Of a stretch of 64,000 nucleotides of DNA, positions 45,313 to 55,124 are shown piece after piece. Both the position numbers and the translations under genes were made by a program. Numbering within the stretch: the first letter of the stretch is position 1; each line of letters begins with the position of its first letter. Under the pieces are notes generated by a model. That model was not told the origin of the DNA and searched no databases. It was given only the letters and a program-made list of their open reading frames with translations. Source of the DNA: Lachnospiraceae bacterium (lineage in GTDB: Bacteria > Bacillota > Clostridia > Lachnospirales > Lachnospiraceae); contig JAJQHY010000015.1 of NCBI GenBank assembly GCA_021199495.1, positions 56,374-120,373 of the forward strand. The letters are read 5' to 3'.

Positions 45313-46639
45313 GATAAAGTTCTCCAATCAGATCATAGTCGCGGGATCCCGTCACTCTGGCCCACACAAAATCACCGGACATAAGGGATTCGTCTGTCTG
45401 TATAAAAATATATCCGTCCACACCCGGAGCATCCCGGTAGGTGCGTCCTATATAAACCTCATCCTCGTAAAGCTTTCCCTCTATGACGCAGTACAGCAGC
45501 TGCCCTGACAGACTTTCCGCTTTTTCAAAGGCAATCTCCTGCTGCAGCTCCATCAGCTCACTGCGGCGGTTCTCCTTTATTTCCTCCGGAATCTGATCCG
45601 GGAAGGACGCTGCCGGCGTATCCTCTTCCTGAGAATATGCAAACACACCCAGGCGGTCAAATTCCGTCTCATTCACGAAACGGTAAAGCTCTTCAAACTC
45701 CTCCTGCGTTTCACCCGGGAAACCGGAAATCAGCGTTGTACGCAGCGCAATATCCGGAATCTCCTGCCGCAGCAGTTGAATGATTCTGCATAAATCATCA
45801 TGATTCGTGCGCCGTCCCATACGCTTTAAGATCCGATCACTGGCATGCTGTATGGGCAGATCCAGATAATGTACAACCTTTTCACACTCGCGCATGGTCC
45901 TGATCAGGTCCTCATCAATCTCTTCGGGATAGCAATATAAAATACGGATCCATTTCAGGTCATTTATTTCATTGAGACGCCGTAAAAGAACGGAAAGGCT
46001 CTTTTTCCCATAGAGATCCGCTCCATAGAGCGTTGTCTCCTGCGCCACCAGAATCAATTCCTTCACTCCCTGACTGACAAGGTCCTGTGCTTCCCTGATC
46101 AGATCTTCCATGGGTACGGAACGATACCGGCCCCGAACGGATGGGATTACACAGTAGGTACAGCGCTTGTCGCAGCCCTCTGCAATTTTTAAGTAAGCAT
46201 AATAGCCGCCGGTTGACGCAATCCGCCGGTTTTTCACGCCGGCGAGATATGCAAGCTTCTCCATATACTCCCGATTTCTGTTTCCGGCCAGCACGTCATC
46301 GACTGCATCCGCAATTTTCTCAATTGCCATGGTTCCGACCACCGCATCCACTTCCGGAAGTTCGGTTTTTATCTCCTCGCTGTAGCGCTGCGCCAGGCAT
46401 CCGGCCGCAATCAGAGCCTTTAAATGTCCGGATTGCTTAAGCGTTCCTAAATCAATCAGCGTCTGAATGCTCTCCTCCTTGGCATCCCCGATAAACGTGC
46501 AGGTGTTCACCACCGCCACATCGGCTTCCTTTTCGTCATCGGTAAAAGCATAGCCCCTGTCCGCGAGCAGACCGAGCATTTTCTCGGAATCCACAAGATT
46601 TTTATCACAGCCCAGAGATACAAAGATAATTTTGATCAT
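45296..46639 (-). CDS. rimO: Ribosomal protein S12 methylthiotransferase RimO
   Basis: Radical SAM enzyme that thiomethylates Asp of ribosomal protein S12. 447 residues: N-terminal UPF0004 domain with cluster cysteines (SLGCDKNLVDSE, VVNTCTFIGDAK), radical SAM motif CDKRCTYC, and C-terminal TRAM domain (GQLLYCVIEGKLYEDEVYIG). The LGCDKN start separates RimO from MiaB. Between rpoZ and pgsA in one operon. Confidence 0.96.
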   Translation of the reverse strand: MIKIIFVSLGCDKNLVDSEKMLGLLADRGYAFTDDEKEADVAVVNTCTFIGDAKEESIQTLIDLGTLKQSGHLKALIAAGCLAQRYSEEIKTELPEVDAVVGTMAIEKIADAVDDVLAGNRNREYMEKLAYLAGVKNRRIASTGGYYAYLKIAEGCDKRCTYCVIPSVRGRYRSVPMEDLIREAQDLVSQGVKELILVAQETTLYGADLYGKKSLSVLLRRLNEINDLKWIRILYCYPEEIDEDLIRTMRECEKVVHYLDLPIQHASDRILKRMGRRTNHDDLCRIIQLLRQEIPDIALRTTLISGFPGETQEEFEELYRFVNETEFDRLGVFAYSQEEDTPAASFPDQIPEEIKENRRSELMELQQEIAFEKAESLSGQLLYCVIEGKLYEDEVYIGRTYRDAPGVDGYIFIQTDESLMSGDFVWARVTGSRDYDLIGELYHESAE

Positions 46640-46645
46640 GTGGTC

Positions 46646-46888
46646 TTAATTTTCCTCACCGGATTCGTCTGAAATAATTTTTACCTGACCCTCGTAAAGC
46701 TCCTGCACGGCAATACTTAACGCATTGTCAGCTCTGCCGACTGCCTTCGGCTGGGAACCATCCACGATCTGACGGGCACGCTTGGCAGTTGCCATCACGA
46801 TCGAATACCGGCTGTTGACCAGCGGAGAATCCGGATCCGTTCCTTCATTGACTACGTCCATAAGTTCTACATAAGATGGGTGCAACAT
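46646..46888 (-). CDS. rpoZ: RNA polymerase omega subunit
   Basis: 80-residue small subunit that helps RNA polymerase assembly. MLHPSYVELMDVVN is the clostridial N terminus and NSRYSIVMATAKRARQIVDG the core helix. Short acidic tail. It sits between gmk and rimO, the normal place in this lineage. Confidence 0.93.
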   Translation of the reverse strand: MLHPSYVELMDVVNEGTDPDSPLVNSRYSIVMATAKRARQIVDGSQPKAVGRADNALSIAVQELYEGQVKIISDESGEEN

Positions 46889-46921
46889 AATAAAAATTCC
46901 TCCTTTTTACTGCTGTTGCCT

Positions 46922-47551
46922 TTAAAAAGAAAGGCTTTGCAGATCACTGTAAATACTCTCTATAAAGGTGGCGTTTCTGGCCGCCGCAAGCTTCTGCGAC
47001 TGAATGATATGGTGCATCTGCTCCACACAGACATCCAGATCATCATTGACCAGAATATAATCATAGTGGGGAATGTATGCGCATTCCTCACCGGCTCTTT
47101 TCATTCTGGCGGCAATCACCTCGCCGCTCTCCGTCCCTCTTCCTTTCAGTCTGTCATACAGAATCTGAACGGAAGGCGGAACCACAAACAACAATACCGT
47201 GTCAGGAAATTTTTCCTTGATCTGCAGCGCTCCCTGAACCTCAATCTCAAGGATGACATCCTTACCCATGAGAAGCTGGCTGTCCACATAGGCTCTGGGA
47301 GTTCCGTAATAATGATCACAATAACAGGCGTGTTCAATCAGCCCTCCGACCGCAATTTCATGTTCAAAGGTTTCTCTGTCCGTGAAGAAATATTCCACGC
47401 CATCCTGCTCACCTGGTCTGGGAGAACGGGTAGTCATGGAAATACTGAGTGCGTACTGTCCGGAATATCTGCGCAGCAGCTCCTTCATAATCGTGCCCTT
47501 GCCCGTGCCGGCGAAACCGCTGACAACAATCAAAATCCCCTTTTGATTCAT
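46922..47551 (-). CDS. gmk: Guanylate kinase
   Basis: GMP + ATP to GDP + ADP. 209 residues; P-loop SGFAGTGKGT, GMP-binding SMTTRSPRPGEQDGVEYFF, and lid GRGTESGEVIAARM. The P-loop starts SGFAGTGKG where most have SGPSGxGKG, but the Gly-Lys is kept. It follows yicC directly; the remA gene often found between yicC and gmk in Clostridia is not present. Confidence 0.95.
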   Translation of the reverse strand: MNQKGILIVVSGFAGTGKGTIMKELLRRYSGQYALSISMTTRSPRPGEQDGVEYFFTDRETFEHEIAVGGLIEHACYCDHYYGTPRAYVDSQLLMGKDVILEIEVQGALQIKEKFPDTVLLFVVPPSVQILYDRLKGRGTESGEVIAARMKRAGEECAYIPHYDYILVNDDLDVCVEQMHHIIQSQKLAAARNATFIESIYSDLQSLSF

Positions 47552-47562
47552 CCCATGCTCCC

Positions 47563-48441
47563 CTACTCAATATTCTGTATCTGCTCACGAACCTTTTCAA
47601 TCTCCGTCTTTAAAAGGATCGCTCTGTTGGTAATCTCCAGATCGCCGGATTTGGACAATGTCGTGTTGGCTTCCCGGTTCATCTCCTGCGCGATAAAATC
47701 CAGGCTCCGGCCCACATTTGTCCCCGTTTCAAGCGCTTCTCTCGCCGTATGAATATGGCTCTTTAAGCGCACCAGTTCCTCATCCACACATGTTCTGTCT
47801 GCGAATATGGCGACTTCCGTCAGAAGACGGTTTTCATCCACATTCACATCCTGCAGCGCATCCTCCACTTTTCTGCGAAGCTTCTCCTGATATTCTGCAA
47901 TTATCTGCGGAGACCTTTCCTCAATGAATCGCACATGCTCTTCCATTGTGTCAAGCTTCCCCATAAGATCAGCCTTTAAATGCTCTCCCTCCACATTTCT
48001 GGATGCCGCGAACTGCTGCGCCGCTTCTGAAAAAGCCTTCTGAAGATCCAGCCAGATCGCTTCTTCATCCACCGGTACTTCTTCCAATGAAAAAACCTCT
48101 GGAAGCCTGGACAAGTGCGAAACCCCCCAGTCATTCACCAGATCAAAATCCCGGGAAATCTGTTTTAAATATCCGGCATATTCCTCCGCAATCTGCCGAT
48201 TGTATCTGACAGAAACGGTCGACTCGGAATAATCCTCCATGGAAACAAAAATATCCACCTTACCTCTGGACGCGTATTTTTTCAGTTCGTTCCGGATCGG
48301 AATCTCCAGAAATGTCAGCTTTCTGGGAAGCTTTACCGATACATCCAGATATTTATGGTTGACCGATTTGATTTCCACCGTATATCTGCGGTTGCCGGCC
48401 ATTAACTCGCTTCGTCCGAAGCCTGTCATACTTCTGATCAT
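47563..48441 (-). CDS. YicC-family endoribonuclease
   Basis: 292 residues with the family N terminus MIRSMTGFGRSE and C-terminal DUF1732 (GTNVGRSLDFIAQEMNREANT, ILLKTEIEKVREQIQNIE). E. coli YicC is an endoribonuclease affecting sRNA decay; the same role here is inferred. Start ATG 48441 has GAGG upstream. First gene of the yicC-gmk-rpoZ-rimO-pgsA run. Confidence 0.93.
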   Translation of the reverse strand: MIRSMTGFGRSELMAGNRRYTVEIKSVNHKYLDVSVKLPRKLTFLEIPIRNELKKYASRGKVDIFVSMEDYSESTVSVRYNRQIAEEYAGYLKQISRDFDLVNDWGVSHLSRLPEVFSLEEVPVDEEAIWLDLQKAFSEAAQQFAASRNVEGEHLKADLMGKLDTMEEHVRFIEERSPQIIAEYQEKLRRKVEDALQDVNVDENRLLTEVAIFADRTCVDEELVRLKSHIHTAREALETGTNVGRSLDFIAQEMNREANTTLSKSGDLEITNRAILLKTEIEKVREQIQNIE

Positions 48442-48575
48442 ATTTTTCCTCTTTTGCATCGGTTTTTTTGCAGGCGCCTGAAGCTTCCCTGCAGCATGCC
48501 AGCTATTAGTATAGTAAAATAAGCGTAAATAGTCAAGATTTTATGTGAATCAAAAAATACTGCGAAAAATATTGT

Positions 48576-48611
48576 CTGTTTACAGCTTTCAGATTGACCG
48601 TGAATAGTAAC
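48576..48611 (+). repeat. Partial copy of the composite palindromic element
   Basis: 36 bases matching 31287-31322 with three differences; starts CTGTTTACAGCTTTCAG and ends GACCGTGAATAGTAAC. Its first 17 bases are the exact reverse complement of 31240-31256. Only this arm is present here, between a CarD-like gene terminator and yicC. Confidence 0.6.
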
Positions 48612-48622
48612 TGCTGATCATC

Positions 48623-48655
48623 AAAAAACCCACAGACGGCAAAAGCATCTGTGAG
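48623..48655 (-). terminator. Intrinsic terminator of the CarD-like gene
   Basis: Minus strand CTCACAGA...TCTGTGGG stem around a TGCTTTTGCCG loop, followed by TTTTTT. Confidence 0.88.
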
Positions 48656-48680
48656 TTTCAGTATTGACTTCATTTATTGA

Positions 48681-49184
48681 TTATTCATCCAGAATACTGG
48701 AAATATACGCGTCCACGCCGCTTCTGTCGATACCGAGCGCGATCGCCAGCTCGCCGTTCAGACGTTCTCTTGCAATGCCAAGATATTTTTCATCCATGGA
48801 CATATTTTTCTTGCCAGCGCGCATACGATCCTGCCTGCGTTTATATATAGTTTTGATCACGCGAATTGTGTCTCTGTGATCGCCTGTGTGCAGAAGCTCC
48901 TTGAAAACCTTCTCACGTTCCTTCTCATTTGTGATCAAAACCGGCTCCATCTGCGGAATCTGGCGAACCAGCTCCTCCGCGCTCTGCTTTGTCATGACCG
49001 GACGCAGATCATAATTATCGCCGTCGACCGGTACAAAAAGACGACTCTTGGTATCATATACAGGAGCCAGTTTATAAAAAGATCTCTGTGATTTGTCCAG
49101 CTTCACATCCACAGGTCCGATATGCTCCACCTTACAGACGCCATACACCGGATGTACCACGAGCATACCTGTTTCAAACCTCAT
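48681..49184 (-). CDS. CarD/CdnL-family RNA polymerase-binding regulator
   Basis: 167 residues. The N-terminal RNAP-interaction domain (FETGMLVVHPVYGVCKVEHIG) is Tudor-like, as in CarD/CdnL and TRCF; the helical C-terminal domain follows (KEREKVFKELLHTGDHRDTIR). In relatives the protein stabilises open complexes at rRNA and other promoters. Start ATG 49184 (MRFETGM) with GGAGG upstream. Monocistronic with a clear terminator. Confidence 0.9.
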   Translation of the reverse strand: MRFETGMLVVHPVYGVCKVEHIGPVDVKLDKSQRSFYKLAPVYDTKSRLFVPVDGDNYDLRPVMTKQSAEELVRQIPQMEPVLITNEKEREKVFKELLHTGDHRDTIRVIKTIYKRRQDRMRAGKKNMSMDEKYLGIARERLNGELAIALGIDRSGVDAYISSILDE

Positions 49185-49393
49185 TCGCTTCCCTCCTTCT
49201 GAAATTACACGCATAAAACAATCTTATTTCTGCTTATTTATAATTATACCCCTTTTTTTCTGAATTTAAAATGTATTTTTCTTTTGCACAGAAAAATTTC
49301 GTGTTTTTTCACAAAAACAATTCGGATATTTTTGTGAAAAATTACCCATAATAAAAAACCGCTCAACAAGCATCCTTATGCACATCCAAAAGA

Positions 49394-51046
49394 TCAATCA
49401 ATCCGTCGGAATCCGTCCTGAAAGCTGTCACCCCGCATTTCAAAATCATATGTGAGTACCGGTATAGAAGGGAAATAGGCATATCCAGTCTGATCGCCAG
49501 TAGCCGGGACATAAACAATCTGATCACCCAGCAATCTCTCCTCAACCTCATAGCTTCCGTATTCCTGCTGGAAAATATAATACGGATATGCTTTGATACT
49601 CCATATATAGTCGACCTGCATATATGCTTTATAACAACCAATAATCAAAATACAGCCAAGCAGTATCCTGTCAAAATGTAAGCGGAGTAAAATCCATCCC
49701 GCAGTCAGCATACAAAGTAACAGAACGTAGGCATACCCATAGCGAAGAAGCGGAGCGCTGAGCTGCCAGTATAAATAGGACACCCCCACAGCTGCCATAA
49801 CAAGAAGTTCATCCAGATGGCTCCAGGCTCTCTTCCATAAAAGTACCAGAAACCCGCCCAAAATCAGGAAAATGCTCATCACATCTGCAAGGATCAGAAA
49901 CTGTTCCGTCCGTGAAAGAGTTGTTAAAAACCAGTTCGGGAACCATTCCTTCACAGGCAGATTAACCAGTGAGGAATTATATAAACCTCGACCCCAGGTT
50001 TTTATCTGAGCGACATCCACGCTGATATTCTCCGCGCTCATTTTCCATTCTACATCAAACAGATCCAAGGCAGCAAGCGGGTAAAACAAATAGCCCGAAA
50101 TCAGGAATGTCCTGATCATCCACGGAACCGCTACCACAAGGCCAGACAAAAGGTATATTATGATCTCCTTTACCTTCTTTTCCCTGATCAGCATGACAGC
50201 CGGCTTTATAAGCAGAATCAAAATCAGGCCAGCGGTCAGCTTCAATGTGATCGCGTACACTCCCATCACACACAAAAGACAATAAGGAGCACGATGCTGC
50301 TGCAAGTCCTCCAGGCAATCCAGCCAGCAGATCACAATAAAGAAAATTACACACATAGTCGGATAATCTGTGGCCGGCGATACCACTTCATCCGTAATCA
50401 TCGTCAGATAATAAGCAGCCGCAATCCGCGCATAGTCCGACCAAAGCAATCTGCGTCGTTTTACACATTTTCCGAGCGGCAGTATCAGGAGGCTCAGCAG
50501 AAATGCAAAATATCCGCTCATTGCATGCAGAGACTGACCGCACAGCCATTTCATGCTGTAAAGTGCCGAGAGGGAAAAAAAGAACTGTTATATGCCATCC
50601 GTCCGAAAAAAAGCCCCAGACCGGTCACAACGCCATACTCTTCAATCCACCTGATACTCTGCGCATGATAAAGATCACTGTCATACATGAGATATCCGCG
50701 TGAGGTAAAGAACGCCCATGCCAGGAATATAACCAGAAGCAGCAGAAAATAATATATCCTTTTGCCGCGTATATGTTCTACCAGAAAATTCTTCATCTGA
50801 CGATGAAGAAAAATAATCAAAAGGATACAGCCTGCAATTAAAAGCAGATTTGCTGTCATGGCGACTCCCCCAAACAGACTGAACACCTGCGCGTACACTG
50901 TTGCCATAATCAGTCCTGCCATCAGCACCCCCGCGCAGCTGCGTAGACGGTATCCGAATACTCTCCCGCAAAATTCGGAAAAACCCAATACCCATGCAGT
51001 ATGTAGTAAACAGGACATATATCCAGTCCAGTATAATGGATAGCAT
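49394..51046 (-). pseudogene. Multi-pass membrane protein gene with two frameshifts
   Basis: The best start is ATG 51046 (GAGGAGGAAGAGG upstream), giving MLSIILDWIYVLFTTYCMGI. At a run of five T on the minus strand (plus-strand A run 50979-50983) the frame must change to continue SEFCGRVFGYRLRSC. That frame runs to a run of seven T (A run 50575-50581), after which LSALYSMKWLCGQSLHAMSG continues in the -1 frame to the stop at 49394. Combined, about 550 residues with some twelve membrane segments, probably a surface-polymer or glycosyltransferase-like integral protein (a LIC_10190-like family is possible). Two independent homopolymer indels argue for true decay more than a single-base error. 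Confidence 0.7.
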
Positions 51047-51076
51047 AACGCCTCTTCCTCCTCAGTATATGGACTC

Positions 51077-51826
51077 TTAATCTTCAATTGCCATGGCGTC
51101 CCCGGATCTCGTCAGCGCAATCACTTCCGTCTGCTGATTCTTTACATCACGTTCCTGTCGATATGCCAGTACGGCTTGTGCATCATTTCCAAATCCCATA
51201 GGCACTACATTGGCCACATACGCGGTATTCAGCAGATACTCTATCCCGAGTCGGCTGTATTTCCCCTGCTCCGGAATAAGATCTGCGAAAGCAAGAAAAA
51301 TTTCCCTGTCATAAAGCGTTTCCATGTAATGCTTGAAGCGGGCGGTGCGTTGATTAAACACCTGTCTTGAATCGCTTTCCCAGACCCACCAGTTCATGTC
51401 ACCGGCATAATAAATTCGTTTACCAGCGATATTTAAAAGCCAGGCAATGCCCTCTTTGCAGGTTTTTATGGTTTCCAGAATAATATAGTCATTTTCACCA
51501 TTCTCCGCCTTTAACGGGATGACCCTGCGTACTCCTTCCGGCAGAAATGAAATTTTTTTCATCATGCTCCTGGTAATGCCGTACTGCTTCTGCACATCTT
51601 CAGTCAGCAGGATATCATGGGAAAGGAAAAACTGCACATTCGGATACTCGCTGACAAAGGAAAAAATAACCGGATCAAAATGATCAGCCTGCCCATGGGA
51701 AACAAACACCAGAAGAGGAAGGTTCTGCGACATGGCAGGCAGTACGCCGCCGCAAAAATCAAACACAATATTCGCGATCTTAGTCTCAACGACATAGCCA
51801 TTCTGTCCTGTATATGTAATTTTCAT
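51077..51826 (-). CDS. MBL-fold protein with missing metal ligands
   Basis: 249 residues resembling UlaG-like metallo-beta-lactamase-fold hydrolases. The metal motif normally HxHxDH reads HGQADH (44-49, Gln46 in place of the second His), and the late PMHF-type histidine is replaced by PMGF (Gly211). GDMN with Asp143 remains. At least two ligands are therefore lost, so catalytic activity is doubtful. Start ATG 51826 (MKITYTGQNG) has GGAGG four bases upstream. The downstream gene is a pseudogene and starts within 31 bases, suggesting a decaying two-gene unit. Confidence 0.8.
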   Translation of the reverse strand: MKITYTGQNGYVVETKIANIVFDFCGGVLPAMSQNLPLLVFVSHGQADHFDPVIFSFVSEYPNVQFFLSHDILLTEDVQKQYGITRSMMKKISFLPEGVRRVIPLKAENGENDYIILETIKTCKEGIAWLLNIAGKRIYYAGDMNWWVWESDSRQVFNQRTARFKHYMETLYDREIFLAFADLIPEQGKYSRLGIEYLLNTAYVANVVPMGFGNDAQAVLAYRQERDVKNQQTEVIALTRSGDAMAIED

Positions 51827-51917
51827 ATTGCCTCCTTCCATACGCCGCGCGCATGTTCCCCTCATCCAGCCGAAGTTCTGAATCTGTCCGGCAATACTTG
51901 CCCGCAGGTCCGAGAAA

Positions 51918-52928
51918 CTATTCCCAGTCTACCACCGGATATTCCACACGCTTGTCCCGCAGCATCAGGTTGCTGACTGCCTCAGGCGCGCTCCTGCCTT
52001 CAAACAAAACTGCGTTTACTTCCTCAATGATCGGAAGCCTGACACCATACTTCTGTCCAAGGCGGATTGCTGCTTTGGCACTGTACACACCCTCTACCAC
52101 CATTTTCACTTCGTCCATTGCCTGCTCATAGGTGTATCCCTGGCCGATCAGATAACCGGCCCTGCGGTTTCTGGAGTGCACGGATGCGCAGGTTACGATC
52201 AGGTCACCCATACCCGTCAGGCCGCCGAAGGTCTCCGCCTTACCGCCCATGGCAATACCAAGCCTCGAGATCTCTGCCAGCCCCCTGGTAATCAACGCCG
52301 CCTTGGTATTGTCGCCATATCCTAAACCGTCCGCGATACCGGCCGCGAGTGCCACAACGTTTTTCAAAGAACCGCCAAGTTCGATACCCAGGATATCAGA
52401 GCTGATATAAACGCGAAATCTTTCATTCATAAAAATATTCTGGATAAAAGCAGCAGTCTTCCTGCTCTTCGCGCCAACAACGATCGTCGTGGGCATGCCG
52501 ATGCCGACTTCCTCCGCATGTGTGGGACCGGACATCACTGCCACATTCGCCTGTGGAATCTCCTGCTCAATCACATCCGCCATCGGAAGGAGGGTTGATT
52601 CCTCAATTCCCTTGGCAACATTCAGCAGAATCTGACCCTGCTCCACATAAGGCCGGCAGCTCGCCGCTGTAGACCGGATATATACAGACGGAACAGCTAA
52701 AACGACCAGATCCATTCCTTTCACGGAAGCTTCCAGATTTCCTGTCACCTGCACACTCTCAGGCAGCTTCACTCCCGGCAGCTTTTCCTTCTGTTCCCTG
52801 CATTCGTTCAGCATCTGTACTTCTTTGTCTACAATAGACCAGAGCGTTACCTCGTGCTCATTGTGCGCTAAAAGAACAGACAGAGCTGTCCCCCAGCCAC
52901 CCGCTCCGATCACACCAACCTTTGCCAT
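51918..52928 (-). CDS. gpsA: Glycerol-3-phosphate dehydrogenase [NAD(P)+]
   Basis: Makes sn-glycerol-3-phosphate from DHAP for lipid synthesis. 336 residues; VIGAGGWGTALSVLLAHN dinucleotide motif, SGPTHAEEVG, and catalytic Lys in ELGGSLKNVVALAAGI. Paired with plsY, the next acylation step, upstream on the same strand. Confidence 0.97.
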   Translation of the reverse strand: MAKVGVIGAGGWGTALSVLLAHNEHEVTLWSIVDKEVQMLNECREQKEKLPGVKLPESVQVTGNLEASVKGMDLVVLAVPSVYIRSTAASCRPYVEQGQILLNVAKGIEESTLLPMADVIEQEIPQANVAVMSGPTHAEEVGIGMPTTIVVGAKSRKTAAFIQNIFMNERFRVYISSDILGIELGGSLKNVVALAAGIADGLGYGDNTKAALITRGLAEISRLGIAMGGKAETFGGLTGMGDLIVTCASVHSRNRRAGYLIGQGYTYEQAMDEVKMVVEGVYSAKAAIRLGQKYGVRLPIIEEVNAVLFEGRSAPEAVSNLMLRDKRVEYPVVDWE

Positions 52929-52997
52929 ACCTTACTCCCATCCGCCGCCGTTTGATAAGCGGCATTATTTACAATCCTGATCATAGAAAAAACGCCG

Positions 52998-53669
52998 TTA
53001 TGAAGCGTTGCTTCCTTCTGAGGCTCTGTTCTTCTTAGACAGATATGTTTTATGCTCCTCATGAGCAAGAAGACGTTTAATATTCTCCCTGTGCTTCCAG
53101 TATGCCATCACCGTCAGAAAAGCAGCCAGCACGTAAATCTCCGCCAGCTGTCCCGTGCTCAAAGTCCCCAGAAAGCCGTTCTGCCCCAGAATAATGACCT
53201 GAATCAACAAAACGGTATAAGACATAAGCGAGCATAAGGAAACATAATGCGTCGTAAAAAAGAGTGTGAAAAAGATAATCACCTCCGCCGGTATCAGATA
53301 TGGATGATAAAAGAACACCATCCCCGCGGTGCACGCGACGCCTTTTCCACCTTTAAAGCCCATCACAATGGGGAAATTATGCCCCAGGATAGTTCCCGTC
53401 ACGGCATACATCATCAGCACATAAATGATGTCCTCGTGCGCGGAGCCGAACAAAAGCCTGGTCAGCCAGATAGCAATCCCGCACTTTAAAATATCCACAA
53501 CAAGCACAATCAGTCCTGTCCCGCGTCCCATCACGCGCATCGCGTTGGTGGTTCCGGAATTGTGACTGCCGTAGTCCCGGATATCAATATGATGAATCCT
53601 CCCGATAATGTAGGCAGTCTGAAAATTCCCCAGCGCGTAACCGATGAGCAGACAAATGATTCTTTCCAC
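52998..53669 (-). CDS. plsY: Glycerol-3-phosphate acyltransferase PlsY
   Basis: Membrane acyltransferase using acyl-phosphate to acylate G3P. 223 residues, several membrane helices; motifs SHNSGTTNAMRVMGR and GHNFPIVMGFKGGKGVA. It starts three bases after the der stop, so der-plsY-gpsA is likely one operon. The C-terminal tail is basic and hydrophilic. Confidence 0.96.
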   Translation of the reverse strand: MERIICLLIGYALGNFQTAYIIGRIHHIDIRDYGSHNSGTTNAMRVMGRGTGLIVLVVDILKCGIAIWLTRLLFGSAHEDIIYVLMMYAVTGTILGHNFPIVMGFKGGKGVACTAGMVFFYHPYLIPAEVIIFFTLFFTTHYVSLCSLMSYTVLLIQVIILGQNGFLGTLSTGQLAEIYVLAAFLTVMAYWKHRENIKRLLAHEEHKTYLSKKNRASEGSNAS

Positions 53670-53671
53670 GA

Positions 53672-55012
53672 TTATTGCTCCTTTTCTCTTCTCTCCCGGA
53701 TGATGAAATGCAGCGGTGTGCCTCTGAAGCCGAATGTATCCCGGATTTTATTTTCAATATATCTGGTATAGGAAAAATGCATCAGTTCCTTGTAATTAAC
53801 AAAAATGACAAAGGTGGGCGGCTTCACGGAAACCTGCGTGATATAATACAGGCGCAGGCGCTTTCCCTTGTCCGTCGGCGGCTGCTGCATCGCAACTGCT
53901 TCCGTCATGATCTCATTGAGCACGCCCGTGGAAATCCGCATGGCATGATTCTCAGCCACCATGTCGATGGTCTCATACAGCTTATGCAGACGCTGACCAG
54001 TGAGCGCGGAAATGAAAATAATCTCCGCGTAGGACATAAAGGCCAATGTCTGGCGGATTTTCTCCTGGAAGCGGTAAATCGTCTTGTCGTCCTTCTCCAC
54101 AGCATCCCATTTATTGACAGCCACGATGGCAGCCTTGCCGCGCTCATGCGCAATACCGGCAATCTTGGCATCCTGCTCTGTGACGCCCTCAGTCGCATCA
54201 ATCATCAGCACCACAACATCCGCGCGCTCAATCGCAGAGACCGCCCGGATAATCATGAAACGCTCCAGATCTTCTTTAATCTTATTTTTACGCCGCACGC
54301 CCGCTGTGTCAATAAAAATATAAGATTTTCCGTGATATGTCACTTCCGCGTCCACCGCGTCACGCGTGGTGCCGGCGATATCGGAGACGATCAGACGATC
54401 CTCGCCCAGAAGCCGATTGATCAGGGAGGACTTGCCCACGTTGGGTTTGCCGACAATGGCAACCCGGATGCGGTCATCTTCCTCTTCCTCAGTAGCCTGG
54501 GCAGGAAAATATTTCACAAGCTCGTCAAGCATATCTCCCAGCCCTGTGCGATTGACACTCGAAACGGGCCACGGATCACCGATGCCCAGATTATAAAATT
54601 CATAGACGTCCGCCATCTGCTTTGCAGGGGCGTCCACTTTATTCACCACCAATAAAACCGGCTTCTGACTGCGGCGAAGCATGTCCGCTACCTTGCCGTC
54701 TGCGTCCACAAGTCCCTGCTTCACATCCACCATGAAGAGGATAACGTCCGCCGTGTCGATGGCGATCTGCGCCTGAGAGCGCATCTGTGAGAGAATGATA
54801 TCCCTGGAATCCGGCTCAATACCGCCGGTATCAATCAGGGTAAAATTATAATTCAGCCAGGATACATCCGCGTAAATGCGGTCCCTGGTAATACCGGGCG
54901 TATCCTTGACAATGGAAATATCGGAACCGGCCATGACGTTGAAAAAAGTCGATTTTCCTACGTTTGGTCTGCCCACCACAGCTACGATGGGGCGTGAAGA
55001 TTTATATGCCAT
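53672..55012 (-). CDS. der: Ribosome biogenesis GTPase Der
   Basis: Tandem-GTPase factor for 50S assembly (EngA). 446 residues; first G domain GRPNVGKST, second GKPNVGKSS, each with its NKxD (NKVDAP, NKWDAV), and a C-terminal KH-like domain. The SD (AAGAGG) lies about six bases before the ATG, directly next to a 29-bp hairpin (55025-55092). Confidence 0.97.
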   Translation of the reverse strand: MAYKSSRPIVAVVGRPNVGKSTFFNVMAGSDISIVKDTPGITRDRIYADVSWLNYNFTLIDTGGIEPDSRDIILSQMRSQAQIAIDTADVILFMVDVKQGLVDADGKVADMLRRSQKPVLLVVNKVDAPAKQMADVYEFYNLGIGDPWPVSSVNRTGLGDMLDELVKYFPAQATEEEEDDRIRVAIVGKPNVGKSSLINRLLGEDRLIVSDIAGTTRDAVDAEVTYHGKSYIFIDTAGVRRKNKIKEDLERFMIIRAVSAIERADVVVLMIDATEGVTEQDAKIAGIAHERGKAAIVAVNKWDAVEKDDKTIYRFQEKIRQTLAFMSYAEIIFISALTGQRLHKLYETIDMVAENHAMRISTGVLNEIMTEAVAMQQPPTDKGKRLRLYYITQVSVKPPTFVIFVNYKELMHFSYTRYIENKIRDTFGFRGTPLHFIIRERREKEQ

Positions 55013-55024
55013 GAAGTACCTCTT

Positions 55025-55092
55025 AATTTTTGATAGAATGTATGTGAGTGCGTATCACGTATCACGCACTCACATACATTCTATCAAAAATT
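55025..55092. promoter_or_regulatory. Perfect 29-bp hairpin between der and prs
   Basis: AATTTTTGATAGAATGTATG plus TGAGTGCGT, ten bases of loop (ATCACGTATC), then the exact reverse complement. It abuts the der SD on one side and is three bases from the prs -35 box on the other. No T tract or gene makes it a terminator. Function unknown. Confidence 0.75.
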
Positions 55093-55094
55093 CC

Positions 55095-55124
55095 TTGACG
55101 TGTCACTAGGTAATGTTTTAAAAT
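55095..55124 (+). promoter_or_regulatory. prs promoter
   Basis: TTGACG (55095-55100), 18-base spacer, TAAAAT (55119-55124), 55 bases before the ATG. Confidence 0.65.

Noticed and set aside
53675..54655. Long plus-strand ORF of 326 codons opposite der
   Set aside because: It is an antisense shadow of der, histidine-rich and low in typical composition; der's motifs are intact on the other strand.
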